A DNA stretch of 64,000 nucleotides from BOG-908 sp963692875 (GCA_965198755.1 OZ240673.1:3410001-3474000); one strand, 5' to 3'; shown: positions 36,075-46,070, counted from the stretch's first letter. Numbers and translations are program-made. The notes: a model not told the origin generated them from the sequence alone.

Positions 36075-37385
36075 TCAGGCGGCATTCGCGATTTCCCGGT
36101 CGCGTGCGCGCGTACGTGCGAGGTCGGCCGGCAGGTGACGACCGCCCAGGAAAAAATGCAACGCGGCCCAGAGTCCAAACAGCAGCACGACTCCGATCAG
36201 CGCGTAACGGAGCGACTCTTTCCCAAAGGCCGGCCGCAGCAGGTCGCTCGCCGTGCCGACCACCGTCGGTCCCAGACCGAGTCCGATCAGGGCCGAGATG
36301 AACAACGAGATAGCCGCAAACGTGCCGCGCATCCGCACGCTGGCCAGACTCTGCTGGATGGCGGCGTAACATGGCAGGTTCAGCGGGCACAGAACGAACG
36401 GAACGGTGATGAGCGCCACCGACAGAGCCGATGAATGGGACACGAAGGACAGAGAACCGACCAGCGAACCCAGCCCGGTTGCGCAGGCCGGGACCCAGGC
36501 CATCCACCGCTTGTCGTCGGTGCTGACACGCGACGCGAACCAGCCGCCAGCCATCGTCCCGACCACCCCGCCAAGCCCTACGCCCGGCGACAGCCATGCC
36601 CCGATCTGGATCGAGCTCATGCCGTAGGACCGCGACAGAAACGACGGTCCCCAGGTCTGGATTGAATTATAGACGACGCTGGTGAACGACGTGCCGAGCA
36701 GACAGTGCCGGAAGCTCGGGATGCTGAACAGCGTCCGGAGCACGACCGTGAAAGGCGGCATCGCGCCCGGATCTCGCACGCCGTCAGCGTCACCCCGCAC
36801 TGGCTCTTTGACCGTGAACAGAACGAGCAGGGCAAGTGCCAGCCCGGGAATGCCGAGCAGAATGAATGCGGTCCGCCACCCGCTGACCTGGTTGAGCCAG
36901 CCACCCAGCAGGAAGGCGACAAAGACGCCGAAGGGAATGCCGGCAGTATAGATGCCCAGCGCGGCGGCCCGCTTATCGGGGGCATAGACGTCCGAGATCA
37001 GCGAGTAAGTGCAGGGTGTAAGGCCCGCCTCGCCGATGCCGACCCCGAACCGCGCAATGGCCATCTGTACGAAGTTCGTGGCCAGACCGGTCACCGCGGT
37101 CATGACGCCCCATAATGCGATGCATACCGCGAGCAGGCTCCGCCTGTTCAGGCGGTCCGCCATCCGGCCGAGCATGAGCCCGACGGTGGCATAGAAAATG
37201 GCGAATGCTGCGCCCGTGATCAAGCCGAGCTGCGAGTCGGTGAGGCTCATTTCCTTCTTGATGCTCGGCAGCAGGATCGAGGGGAGGACACGATCGATAT
37301 AGTTGAAGGTCAGGCAGGCCATCAGCAGCCACAGCACGTAGCGACGGTAAGCCGGTGAAGGCTGCACGGCTGGCATCGCGTTCAA
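36075..37385 (-). CDS. MFS transporter, spinster/aromatic-acid type
   Basis: 436 residues with twelve membrane segments. TM1 region LLMACLTFNYIDRVLPSILL, loop GRMADRLNRRSLL (MFS motif A), and the GIGEAGLTPCTYSLISDVY motif are typical of the Spns-like MFS members frequent in sphingomonad catabolic clusters. It follows the second RidA gene by 13 bases. Likely imports the cluster substrate across the inner membrane after the TonB receptor. Confidence 0.87.
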   Translation of the reverse strand: MNAMPAVQPSPAYRRYVLWLLMACLTFNYIDRVLPSILLPSIKKEMSLTDSQLGLITGAAFAIFYATVGLMLGRMADRLNRRSLLAVCIALWGVMTAVTGLATNFVQMAIARFGVGIGEAGLTPCTYSLISDVYAPDKRAAALGIYTAGIPFGVFVAFLLGGWLNQVSGWRTAFILLGIPGLALALLVLFTVKEPVRGDADGVRDPGAMPPFTVVLRTLFSIPSFRHCLLGTSFTSVVYNSIQTWGPSFLSRSYGMSSIQIGAWLSPGVGLGGVVGTMAGGWFASRVSTDDKRWMAWVPACATGLGSLVGSLSFVSHSSALSVALITVPFVLCPLNLPCYAAIQQSLASVRMRGTFAAISLFISALIGLGLGPTVVGTASDLLRPAFGKESLRYALIGVVLLFGLWAALHFFLGGRHLPADLARTRARDREIANAA

Positions 37386-37398
37386 CGCTTCGGTCTCC

Positions 37399-38781
37399 TC
37401 ATGGCAGGGCTGCGACCGCGTCTACCTGCAGCAGACACGCCGCATGGGGTCCGGGATGCGGCACGACGAGCGCCTCGACCGCTGGCAGGCCGGCCGCGAT
37501 GAAACAGGCACGGACGTCTTCAAACAGCGGCCAATGCTTCGGGTCAGAAATGAAGACGGTGATCTTCACGAGACGGTCCAAAGATGATCCGGAACGCTCG
37601 AGCGCGACCTTCAGGTTCGACCAGACCTGCCAGGATTGCGCGGCAAATGCCTCGTCGCCGCGGATCGCGATCGCTCGCAAGGCCGGTGCATCACCAGCGC
37701 CGAGGTCGCTGATCGACTCGATTAAGCCACCTTCGTCGGTGATGGGAAGCGCACCGGAAACGAAGACCAGCCGTCCCGCGCTGCGCGAGAGCGGGGCCGA
37801 GAGCGGCGGCCGTCCCGACCACGCGGTCGACGCGCTCTCGCCAAGATAGATCGTGGGCTCGACGTATATCCGCGATTCGCGGTGCCCGACCTCGCTGGTC
37901 CCAATGATCGTCAGCGCCGGCCCTTCGGTGCCGAACAGGTCGTGGTGGACGCGATGGAACATCGCCAGGTCGCGCAGATCCCGCAGGCAAACCAGGCAGT
38001 GCACAACATCACGCAGGCCGCCGCCGATCCGCTCCAGATGACTGCGGACCTTGTCGTAGACATACCAGGTCTGGGCGGCGATCGGGCCATCGCGGCTATC
38101 GGTGTGGCTTCTCCCCGTCGCAAAGCGCCTGCCCGCCTCGGGGACGTCGTCGAATGATAACACGGTCGGAAAGCCGGGCTGCTGCTTGACGGGGGTCAGG
38201 GCGGCCATGAACGCATATTGCCCATATTGCGTAACGGCGGTGTGGCGTTCGACGGCTGGTCTGTCGTCACCGGTCCGGACATCGCGCGTGAGCGCCCCGT
38301 CACGTGCGACCGCTATACCGTCGAGGCCGATGCTCCTGCCGTTGATGCCGAGGCGCGGATCGGCGGAATGGCCGCTACTCGACGACGGCCGGGGCTGCCG
38401 GACTGCTCGGACGCGCTCATAAGCAGGAAAGCTTCGCTTGTCGCGCTGCCAGATACGCAGGCGCAAAAGGTCGTGCTCGGTCGAGCCTGCGGCCGCAAGC
38501 ACCCGGTCAAGAGCATCATGAGCATTCCAGCCGTCGATGGCGACCTGTTCTTCCGCCGCGTCGGCAAGCCAGAACCCCTGCCGCCCGAAATCTTTGCCCT
38601 TGGGCAGGTCATCGAAATTACGTGGACACTCAGCCCATGTCACTCCCCGCAGACCGGAAAGGAATAAGAGCCCGTCCGCTACAACACCAGACGGATAACC
38701 GGGAAAAGCTACCGCCTCGGGAACGACAACACGCCCCAAGTGCGGCACGATGTCGTTCCCGATGGTTCCCCTGCTATCCAT
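37399..38781 (-). CDS. three-domain RidA-like protein, paralogue 2
   Basis: 460 residues, the same three-domain plan as the protein at 26869-28284 (GLLFLSGLRG, QYAFMAALTPV, RLVFVSGALPI mark the three domains). Shared signatures include RSHTDSRDGPIAAQTWYVYD and EVGHRESRIYVEPTIYL in domain 2. Domain 2 keeps the substrate arginine, domain 3 has CLLQVDAV instead, so the active-site pattern differs from paralogue 1. Two such proteins in one cluster suggest a heteromeric or sequential role in handling unstable enol/imine intermediates. Confidence 0.8.
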   Translation of the reverse strand: MDSRGTIGNDIVPHLGRVVVPEAVAFPGYPSGVVADGLLFLSGLRGVTWAECPRNFDDLPKGKDFGRQGFWLADAAEEQVAIDGWNAHDALDRVLAAAGSTEHDLLRLRIWQRDKRSFPAYERVRAVRQPRPSSSSGHSADPRLGINGRSIGLDGIAVARDGALTRDVRTGDDRPAVERHTAVTQYGQYAFMAALTPVKQQPGFPTVLSFDDVPEAGRRFATGRSHTDSRDGPIAAQTWYVYDKVRSHLERIGGGLRDVVHCLVCLRDLRDLAMFHRVHHDLFGTEGPALTIIGTSEVGHRESRIYVEPTIYLGESASTAWSGRPPLSAPLSRSAGRLVFVSGALPITDEGGLIESISDLGAGDAPALRAIAIRGDEAFAAQSWQVWSNLKVALERSGSSLDRLVKITVFISDPKHWPLFEDVRACFIAAGLPAVEALVVPHPGPHAACLLQVDAVAALP

Positions 38782-38877
38782 CGCAAGTCGCGCGGTCGCA
38801 CCTGATCAATACGGAGTCGCTCATACCGCGCCCCAGTCGACGACATACACCCGCGACAAACTGGGTGGCAGTCAACA

Positions 38878-39351
38878 TCACTGACTTGCGCCAGCAGCCG
38901 TTTTGGCAGGTGCGCGTAACGTTCGAACATATTGTACGACCGCCCGGATCTGGTCATCGCTCAGCCGGTCGCTCCACGATTCCATGAAAAAGTCTGGCGG
39001 AACCCCATCGTGGACGACCGATATTAGCTGCGCGTCGGTTTTGGAAGCCTGGAAAGCGGGCTGCGTGAGATCTCTTGCTGGCTTGCCACCCTCGGGCGCC
39101 GGGCCGCCTCGACCTGTCGGTCCGTGACAAGCCGAGCAGTAATGCGCGAACGTCTCCTTGCCGGACGCCAACGCTTCGGCGGACGGTACGGCCTGAGCAA
39201 CACCATCTACGCCCTGTCGCCCGACCATCCCCGCATCCGAAACCGAGGGGGGCGACTGTGCGTCTGCCTGAGCAGCCTTCAGAAAACCACATGAGACGGC
39301 AGCGGCGGCCGCCAACGCTAGGCCAAATTTATTCACAGTCTTAATCCTCAA
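38878..39351 (-). CDS. periplasmic class I cytochrome c
   Basis: 157 residues with a signal peptide (KFGLALAAAAAVSCGFLKAAQA), one haem motif YCSACHGPTGRGG near residue 75, and a likely axial Met in DFFMESWSDRLSDDQI. It lies between the RidA and quinoprotein-like genes and should accept electrons from a periplasmic dehydrogenase of the cluster. Confidence 0.9.
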   Translation of the reverse strand: MRIKTVNKFGLALAAAAAVSCGFLKAAQADAQSPPSVSDAGMVGRQGVDGVAQAVPSAEALASGKETFAHYCSACHGPTGRGGPAPEGGKPARDLTQPAFQASKTDAQLISVVHDGVPPDFFMESWSDRLSDDQIRAVVQYVRTLRAPAKTAAGASQ

Positions 39352-39537
39352 CTACATTGCCAAAGCACGATCTATCTTCGACGTCGGAAGGCGATTTTCC
39401 CGGCGATACCACGATTGATTCAGTCCAGAGCATCATCTGACCAAACTGGGTCGCCCGTCGTATACAGATGCTCGCCAAGAGAAAGACCTAGCGCGTTTTC
39501 CGGCCTGCTTATCCGTCCATAAAGGTCGGAAAACCCT

Positions 39538-41745
39538 CTAGTCGGCAAGCGGATTTGGACGTAGCTGAAACTTGACCGTGGTTCCCAGGGTGCCCTTGCC
39601 GGTCTCCTCGTGCCACAGCGTCATGTTCCCGGTGTTGGTCCACAATCCTCTCCCTTTCCAGCCAGCCGCCGGATCATCGATCCGCCAGTTGAGAATGCGA
39701 GAGTAGAACCCGTTCGGGAAAGGCATGCGCAAGACTAGAAACTTCTCGGTATCGGGCAAAAAGATCAACACTGAATCCGACATCGTACCGGGCAGGATGA
39801 CGGTGTTCGTGCCGAGTCCCATGATATTATGGACGTCGACTTTTGCCAGGTAAGGCCATTCCGTGCTTCCGCCGTTCTGAACGCCCTTGAAGTTAGGTCC
39901 AGGCAGCTTGTAGATCGTCCAGCCGGCTTTGCAGCGCTGAAAGTTCAGCAATTCCTTGCCGCGAACTTCAGGACATTTGCTGGGATCGAAGCGCCCAAGA
40001 TGACCGCTCCCCGTGAAAGGGACCCACACAATCCCGCTTGCCGGATCCACATCCGGACCACGCGGGCCGAACACATGCGGGTCAGGGATCTGGTAGACTT
40101 CGGTCAGGCAGGAGTCCGGCTTCATCGACCCTAGTTGGACACGCACGAGAGCGCCCGGCTTGCTTCCAAAATAGTTGAGCCAGACCGTCCTGTGAGCATT
40201 GTCGATCGAGAGGTGATATTGCGACCCGTCATACCGGCGATCCAGCGTCGGATCGAACGGCTCGTCGGGGTTGGTCCATTTGCCGACCTTGCCGTCACCA
40301 TTTGTGTCCATCACCAGCGGACACCATCCGATTGCCTTTCGTTCGTCGTGAGTCCGGTCGAATTCACCCGTGTTGAACCACCAGAGCAGGCGATTGGCGC
40401 CGCTCGTCGCCAACACCGTACTCACCATCGTGTCGTCCTGGTCCTCCATGAACCGGAAGTGATCGGGAGAGATGCACGTCTCGACGAACGAAAACTTATT
40501 GGTTTTAGGATCATAATAAGAGAGTTGGGGAAATCCCGTGGCGCCGGTGATCTTGAGCGGGAAGAACTTGGATGACGGAATGCTGCCGTCGCTGCACCAC
40601 GACGGGCTTTCGCCGAGCCTTATGGTCGACGTCGCCCAGACGCGTCCCTTGCTGTCCATCTCGGACCCGACAGGGTTGGCGGGGCTAAAAAAGATCCGTT
40701 CGTTTCCCCAATACGCCGATGGCTGGAGAGGATTGCGCCCGGCCTTTCCGAACCACTCCTCCGGATTTGGCTTGTCGCGCGTGGGATAGGGGATTGCCCC
40801 GGTAGTACTGGTATTCGGATCGATCCAGGTCAGATAATCATGATACTCGTTCAGCCCCCAGACGCGTCCGTTGGCATTGACCGTGGGGTGGCGTTCATCG
40901 CTGGCAACGCTATCGTGCATCACGGTTTTGTCGTCGCCCCAATCCCACGAAGTTAGGACGGCGTTGCGCTCGAGTCCTGCAGGCCTGGGAGGAGCCTCGG
41001 CCGGTAGCTCTCCCGCCGCGATACGGTCGGTCCAGCTCGCAAACATGTCGAGCGCGTAGGAGCGGCCCAGACCCGACATGTTGCGGCTCATCCACGAGCC
41101 GTATTGCCCGGACTGAACGCGCCGGTCCCATTTCGCATGCGAGGTCGGAAGATTGTCGAAGGCATGAGGCATTGTGCGTGTACCGACGGTGCCCAGCTGA
41201 TGACAGATCAGGCAACCTTCCTTGATATTCTGGAGAAAATCGGCCTGCGTCACCTGCGCAGGTCCAATCTTGTTGCCTTTCGCACCCGTCCCAGGAAAAT
41301 CGGCCTCCGACGGCGGCTTAAGCACCGAATACCAGTAATTCGCAGGATAAGTCTGGGCGGCCGCCGCCGGACTGGCCGCCGGCGTCGCGGTGAGATCTAC
41401 TTGCTTTCCAGGCGCGGACATCACCGCCGGGACGTCGGCCAAGCCGTACCCACGCGCCCAGACCTTGTATTGGGCGGCCGGCAGCTGAGGCAGCAGAAAA
41501 CGCCCCTGGTCGTCCGTGACAACGACCTTCATCATGCGCGTGGGTAGATCAAGGCTTTCCGCAATAACCCAGACGCCGGCTTCCGGTCCAGCCTTGCTGC
41601 CCACCACTCCCGAAATCGCGTCCTGCGCGATCCGTTGCTGTTGCGCGCCTGGATCGGCAGACGCTGCGGTCGCGCCTAGAACGACAAGTGCGCCTGCGAG
41701 CGCTGCTGTGGTCGGAATACCTGCGGAAAATACGAAGCTGCGCAT
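39538..41745 (-). CDS. periplasmic beta-propeller protein with haem c motif and carboxypeptidase-regulatory-like domain
   Basis: About 735 residues from MRSFVFSAG (41745); starts at 41766 and 41811 are possible. Signal peptide ends ...ATAASA. A regulatory-like Ig domain (GVWVIAESLDLPTRMMKVVV, DDQGRFLLPQLPAAQYKVWA) is followed by a haem c motif EGCLICHQLG near residue 180, then a propeller of the streptogramin-lyase/quinoprotein kind (GRVWGLNEYHDYLTWID, SKGRVWATSTIRLG, DVDPASGIVWVPFTGSGHLG). It is probably a periplasmic dehydrogenase or lyase that feeds the cytochrome c. Start and chemistry are uncertain. Confidence 0.75.
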   Translation of the reverse strand: MRSFVFSAGIPTTAALAGALVVLGATAASADPGAQQQRIAQDAISGVVGSKAGPEAGVWVIAESLDLPTRMMKVVVTDDQGRFLLPQLPAAQYKVWARGYGLADVPAVMSAPGKQVDLTATPAASPAAAAQTYPANYWYSVLKPPSEADFPGTGAKGNKIGPAQVTQADFLQNIKEGCLICHQLGTVGTRTMPHAFDNLPTSHAKWDRRVQSGQYGSWMSRNMSGLGRSYALDMFASWTDRIAAGELPAEAPPRPAGLERNAVLTSWDWGDDKTVMHDSVASDERHPTVNANGRVWGLNEYHDYLTWIDPNTSTTGAIPYPTRDKPNPEEWFGKAGRNPLQPSAYWGNERIFFSPANPVGSEMDSKGRVWATSTIRLGESPSWCSDGSIPSSKFFPLKITGATGFPQLSYYDPKTNKFSFVETCISPDHFRFMEDQDDTMVSTVLATSGANRLLWWFNTGEFDRTHDERKAIGWCPLVMDTNGDGKVGKWTNPDEPFDPTLDRRYDGSQYHLSIDNAHRTVWLNYFGSKPGALVRVQLGSMKPDSCLTEVYQIPDPHVFGPRGPDVDPASGIVWVPFTGSGHLGRFDPSKCPEVRGKELLNFQRCKAGWTIYKLPGPNFKGVQNGGSTEWPYLAKVDVHNIMGLGTNTVILPGTMSDSVLIFLPDTEKFLVLRMPFPNGFYSRILNWRIDDPAAGWKGRGLWTNTGNMTLWHEETGKGTLGTTVKFQLRPNPLAD

Positions 41746-42172
41746 TGGTTTTTCCAATTCAAACATCCGCGTGGACCAAGCCAAAAGCCAATGCCGCCCT
41801 TGATCTTTCACATCCCGGCCGCTGTTTCTGCACCTTCAGGGTATTGCGCCCCAGCTCGTCGTTATCGCCGGTATCGACTGCCGCGCTGGTACCTGGCGTT
41901 GGTGACTCGCACGTCCCCGACTGCTTGCGCAACCTATCTCGACGTCCCGCCGCTGGCCTGAACCCAAGGGGATCACAACGTGTATCGCACGCGCAGGCGA
42001 TGTCACGGGGCTAGGCATCATGACACCGGCATGACCAGTCTCGACCGTGTCAAGGCGGTACCGCATTCGTGGCGTGAAATCTGAAAGAACCAGACCACCG
42101 ACCTCTGTCTCGAGGCCGACCGCCTGCCACCCGATCAGCTCCGTCATCTCGAGTTCCATCGACCGGCCGCGA
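41746..42172. other. gap between two genes of the catabolic block, no gene seen
   Basis: The 427 bases between the propeller gene and the end of the TonB receptor gene hold only short unconvincing frames. They probably contain the propeller-gene promoter. Confidence 0.5.
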
Positions 42173-44485
42173 TCATAGCGCGTAGCGGACCCGCACGCCT
42201 GCGTAGCCAGGCTCGCTGATGTAGTCGGCCGCGCCTCCCGCAAACGGGACGTAAATGCGGAACGTGCAATTCGTGCATTCGGCGCCGACGGTCCAAGGGC
42301 TGTTGCTGGGCCGGTAGGTGAGCGACATGTTGAGGTTTGCCGTCACCTGGCTGTCGGTCGAGGTCGTCGCCGCGCCGGCATTGTAGGCGGGCACGTATTG
42401 GAATGTCCCGTTGAAGATGAAGTTGCCGCGCGCCCAGGCCAGCTCGTCCGTGCGGTAGGTGACACCGACGTTCCACGTCAGCGGCGGCGAGAACGGTACC
42501 GGCGAGTTGAGCGTCAGACCGGTTGAGGCGACGCCGGCGGCAAGCTCGGTGAACTTGGCCTCCTGCAGGCCGAGGCCGCCATTCAAAGTCAGGTGCCGGG
42601 TAAGGGCGGCTTCGGAGTCGAGCTGGATGCCGCGCACCTGCGAATTGCCGGCATTGGTGAAGATCTCGGTGTTCTCGCCGTTGATCGTTTCGGCGCTGGC
42701 GAGCTGCAGACCATTATAATTCACCCAGAAGAACGTGCCATTGAAGCGCAGGCGCCGGTCGAACAGCTCCGACCGCCACCCGAGTTCCCACGACTGCGCT
42801 TTCTCCACGCCGAAGCTGGTAAACTCGGCGGCAGTGCTGGCACGTCCGTTCCAGCCGCCGGCCTGGAAGCCGTCGACATAGGAGCCGTAGACCATGAAAT
42901 CGGGCACGAACTGGTAGCTGACCGCGACCTTCGGCGTGAAGCGGTGAGCCGAGAGCACAGGCTGCCCGATAATCTGCGCCGTGTCGTAGATCGGCGCGTT
43001 GCCCGCCGCCGGATCGCGCGTGTTGACCTCGACCTGCTCGCGCTCGTGCGTGTAGCGGATGCCAGTTGTGAGCGTGAGCTTGTCTGTAAGGTGGGTGTCC
43101 GTCTGCAGATAGGCGGCCTCGCTCACCGTGCCGTTGCGGATGTACTCGTGGAATAGATCGCTCCGGGCTGACGCCGGCGCGTGCAGGGCCGTGCCGAAGC
43201 GAAAGAACTCGTCGAGGTTGGTCTCGTCCCACTCGTTGAAGGCGTAGAGGCCGCCGACATAGTTGATGAAGCCGTTGAAGAGCCGGCCGCTGGCCTTGAT
43301 CTCCTGCGAGAACTGCTCAAACAGCGAGCTGTTGGCGAGCACCAGGTCCTTCAAATTAGAATATGGCGAGTCGAAGCCGACATCCAGCGTGTAGTCCTGG
43401 GTCGCGCGTCGGAGGCCGGTAATGAACTCGACGTTCAGGTTGGGCCCGGCGAACCATTTCAGGTTGGATGTCACGCCCTGGTTCGTGGTGATGCTGCCGG
43501 AGCAGTTGTTGCGTTCCCAATCGATCACGGACGCACCCTTGGTGCAATCATTGAGATCGGTGGTGAGCGCCGTGTAGGAGCCGCCGAGGATGCCGATCGG
43601 CTGGGTAAACTGGTTGGGGTAATTCGGATTGGTGCCGGCGTCGTAGCGCTGGCCGTCGAGATGCGAAAAGTCGTAAGCGACGTTCCAGTCGATCGTGTCG
43701 CTGAGCATGTAGCGCAGAGCGCCGCGTACGCCCCAGTTCGTCTGACCGCCATAGCCACTCTGACCGGTGTTGACGTCGTTCTGATAGCCGTCGTTGTGAA
43801 ACACGAAGGCGGTAGCCCGGCCGTCCAGGCCCGGCAGCAGGTTGCCGTTGATCATGAACCGGCTGTCGCTCTGCTCGTGCGTTCCGAACGCGGTTTCTGC
43901 GCTGGCGTGGAACGTGTCGGTCGGCTTCTTGGAATAGAGCAGCACGGCGCCGCCGGGCGTATTCGAGCCGAACGTGGTGCCCTGCGGCCCCTGCAGCACC
44001 TCGACGCGGTCGAGATCGAGAAGCTCCGAACTAGCGCCGCCAAGGCGGCTCACCACAACATCATCTATGTAGGTGGCGACCGCGGAGTTGAACGTCTGAA
44101 AGCCGTCGTTCTCGCCGATGCCGCGGAAATAGTAGTCCGCCTGGCTGTAACCAGAGCCGCTGAAGGCCACGACGTTCGGAACGTTGGCCAGTACGTCGGC
44201 GGTTGTGACCACCTGTCGCGCGAGCAGCTGGCTGGAGGTGAAAACGTTGTCGGTCACCGGGACGCTCTGCAGGCTCTGGCTGCGGCGCTGCGCGGTCACG
44301 ATGACGGCCTCGACCTGCGGCCCGGTCTTGGCGCCGTCAGAGGCGGGCTTTCCGGTATTTGTCGGTCGCGCATTCTGCACGGCAACGGTGTCGTCAGGTG
44401 CTGCGAGTGATGCCGTACTGGAAAGTGCTGTTGTAATCAGGCAGGCCAGCAGAAAGCTTCGCGGTCCAGAACGTAAATAAATCAT
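42173..44485 (-). CDS. TonB-dependent outer-membrane receptor (catabolic block)
   Basis: 770 residues from MIYLRSGPRSF; signal peptide ends near STASLAA. The plug domain has EAVIVTAQRRSQSLQSVPV (TonB box region), VPNVVAFSGSGYSQADYYFR and DLDRVEVLQGPQGTTFGSNT. The barrel ends GYAGVRVRYAL. The plug type is that of the many receptors of sphingomonad/Acetobacteraceae catabolic clusters rather than classical siderophore receptors. It is the promoter-proximal gene of the minus-strand block and should admit the substrate. Confidence 0.92.
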   Translation of the reverse strand: MIYLRSGPRSFLLACLITTALSSTASLAAPDDTVAVQNARPTNTGKPASDGAKTGPQVEAVIVTAQRRSQSLQSVPVTDNVFTSSQLLARQVVTTADVLANVPNVVAFSGSGYSQADYYFRGIGENDGFQTFNSAVATYIDDVVVSRLGGASSELLDLDRVEVLQGPQGTTFGSNTPGGAVLLYSKKPTDTFHASAETAFGTHEQSDSRFMINGNLLPGLDGRATAFVFHNDGYQNDVNTGQSGYGGQTNWGVRGALRYMLSDTIDWNVAYDFSHLDGQRYDAGTNPNYPNQFTQPIGILGGSYTALTTDLNDCTKGASVIDWERNNCSGSITTNQGVTSNLKWFAGPNLNVEFITGLRRATQDYTLDVGFDSPYSNLKDLVLANSSLFEQFSQEIKASGRLFNGFINYVGGLYAFNEWDETNLDEFFRFGTALHAPASARSDLFHEYIRNGTVSEAAYLQTDTHLTDKLTLTTGIRYTHEREQVEVNTRDPAAGNAPIYDTAQIIGQPVLSAHRFTPKVAVSYQFVPDFMVYGSYVDGFQAGGWNGRASTAAEFTSFGVEKAQSWELGWRSELFDRRLRFNGTFFWVNYNGLQLASAETINGENTEIFTNAGNSQVRGIQLDSEAALTRHLTLNGGLGLQEAKFTELAAGVASTGLTLNSPVPFSPPLTWNVGVTYRTDELAWARGNFIFNGTFQYVPAYNAGAATTSTDSQVTANLNMSLTYRPSNSPWTVGAECTNCTFRIYVPFAGGAADYISEPGYAGVRVRYAL

Positions 44486-44801
44486 GGCTTGGCTGTCCCC
44501 CCAGGACACTTGATCAGGCGGCCAAAGGCCGAAAGTCACTCCCGAAACATAGCAGCTGCGCGGCCGAGCTCGTCCTGGAGTTTTGCAACAGCTGAGTGAA
44601 TACGGTGGGGGTGACCAACGCCCCTTGCGCAACCACGTCGAGGCATAGAATGGCGCAATACTTCACTATGGCGCTCTCCCCTCAGCTACTCAGTATTCGG
44701 GTTTTGAGTTAACCTCCGCACCGTTTCCACAGCAAATACGTATTTCGCATATATGCTATCCCGCTTAGGGTTGGATAGCGGGTGTAATTGCCTGCTGAAG
44801 G

Positions 44802-45018
44802 TCAACCGGCAGCTGCAGTCGACTCGTTCATGATCCCCGCGCTGGGCCAGGCCTCATCACCCATGTAGGTGATCCACGTCACCGCACACTGTGCTGGAAC
44901 CGTGCCGCCGGTCTGCTGGCAAAGCGACGCCTGGAGTTCGGGCGTAATGCAAGCCGGGATCGGCAACGCCGCGTTCAGCTTTGCTACGAGGCGATCGACT
45001 GTTTCGAGGGTGTCGATC
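44802..45018 (-). pseudogene. unrecognised coding relic cut by an IS630 insertion
   Basis: The minus strand is open from the IS630 edge to TGA at 44802 and reads LETVDRLVAKLNAALPIPAC, TPELQASLCQQTGG, CAVTWITYMGDEAW. It looks coding (balanced composition, amphipathic) but I do not recognise the family. The upstream part would lie beyond the IS insertion and is not found. Confidence 0.35.
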
Positions 45019-45020
45019 TA

Positions 45021-46070
45021 GAGCACTTTCCTATCGACGCGACTCAGCAGGGGATTCTCAAATCGGCTAGCTTGTGATGCAAGCTACATGCTGGCGAGGA
45101 GGCCGGCATGTATGGGCAAACCGATATCCGTCGATCTCCGTCAGCGCGTCTGCCAAGCCGTCCGGGAAGGCCTGTCCTGCCGCCAGGCAGCAACGCGGTT
45201 TAAGATCAGCGCGTCCAGCGCGATCCGCTGGGTCTCGCTGCTGAACGCAGAAGGCTCGTTTGCCCCCCGTCCGCAAGGCGGTGACCGAAAGTCTGGCCGC
45301 ATCGAGGCGGAAGCAGGCTTCATCCTCGCACGCATAGCCGAGACGCCGGACATCACGCTGGCCGAGCTGCAGACGCTCCTCTCTGCCCGCGGCCTCGATG
45401 TTGGGATCGGCACGTTATGGCGTTTTTTCAATCGCCGGCAGATCAGCTTCAAAAAAAACAGCGCACGCCGCCGAGCAGGAGCGGGCCGACGTCGCGGCCG
45501 CACGCGAAGCTTGGTTTGCGGCACAGATCGATCTTGATCCCGAGACACTCGTCTTTATCGATGAGACCGGTGCCAACACCAAGATGACCAGGCTGCGCGG
45601 CCGTGCAGCGCGTGGCGAGCGCTGCCGTGCGCCGGTGCCCTTCGGGCATTGGAATACCACCACCTTCACTGCGGGCTTGCGCATGAGCGGCCTATCAGCA
45701 CCGATGCTGCTGGAAGGCCCGATGGATGGCGACACCTTCCTCGCCTACATCGAGCAAGTGTTGGTGCCTACACTCACCGTGGGCGACACCGTCATCATGG
45801 ACAATCTGTCCGCACACAAGATGGCCGGCGTGCGACTGGCGATCGAAGCAACAGGTGCCAACCTGCTTTATCTCCCACCCTACTCGCCGGACTTTAACCC
45901 GATCGAGATGGCGCTCTCCAAGCTCAAGGCCATCCTACGCGCCGCTGCACAACGCAGCTTCGATGGCCTCTGGGACACTATCAAACAGGCGATCGAGCGC
46001 TTCACACCGTTTGAATGCGCAAACTACTTCGCAGCGGCAGGCTATGATGCCACGTGATTGGAAATTGCTT
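45021..46070 (+). mobile_element. IS630-family element, second type
   Basis: Left end GAGCACTTTCC after TA (45019-45020); right end GGAAATTGCTT (46060-46070). The ends form an imperfect inverted repeat. The right TA is not obvious, so the right boundary may be altered. Confidence 0.7.
45112..46057 (+). pseudogene. IS630-family transposase with one-base expansion of a poly-A tract
   Basis: MGKPISVDLRQRVCQAVREG begins the helix-turn-helix part. The DDE part shows LVFIDETGANTKMTR, VIMDNLSAHK and LLYLPPYSPDFNPIEMALSK. At 45451-45458 there are eight A; seven would keep one frame (SFKKTAHAAEQ). The frame break is in a homopolymer, so transcriptional slippage or sequencing error could restore it. 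Not related closely to the IS630 at 22977-24146. Confidence 0.85.

Noticed and set aside
44755..44779. Inverted repeat GCTATCC/GGATAGC upstream of the TonB receptor gene
   Set aside because: Seven base pairs with an 11-base loop and no T-run; chance or an operator cannot be told apart.
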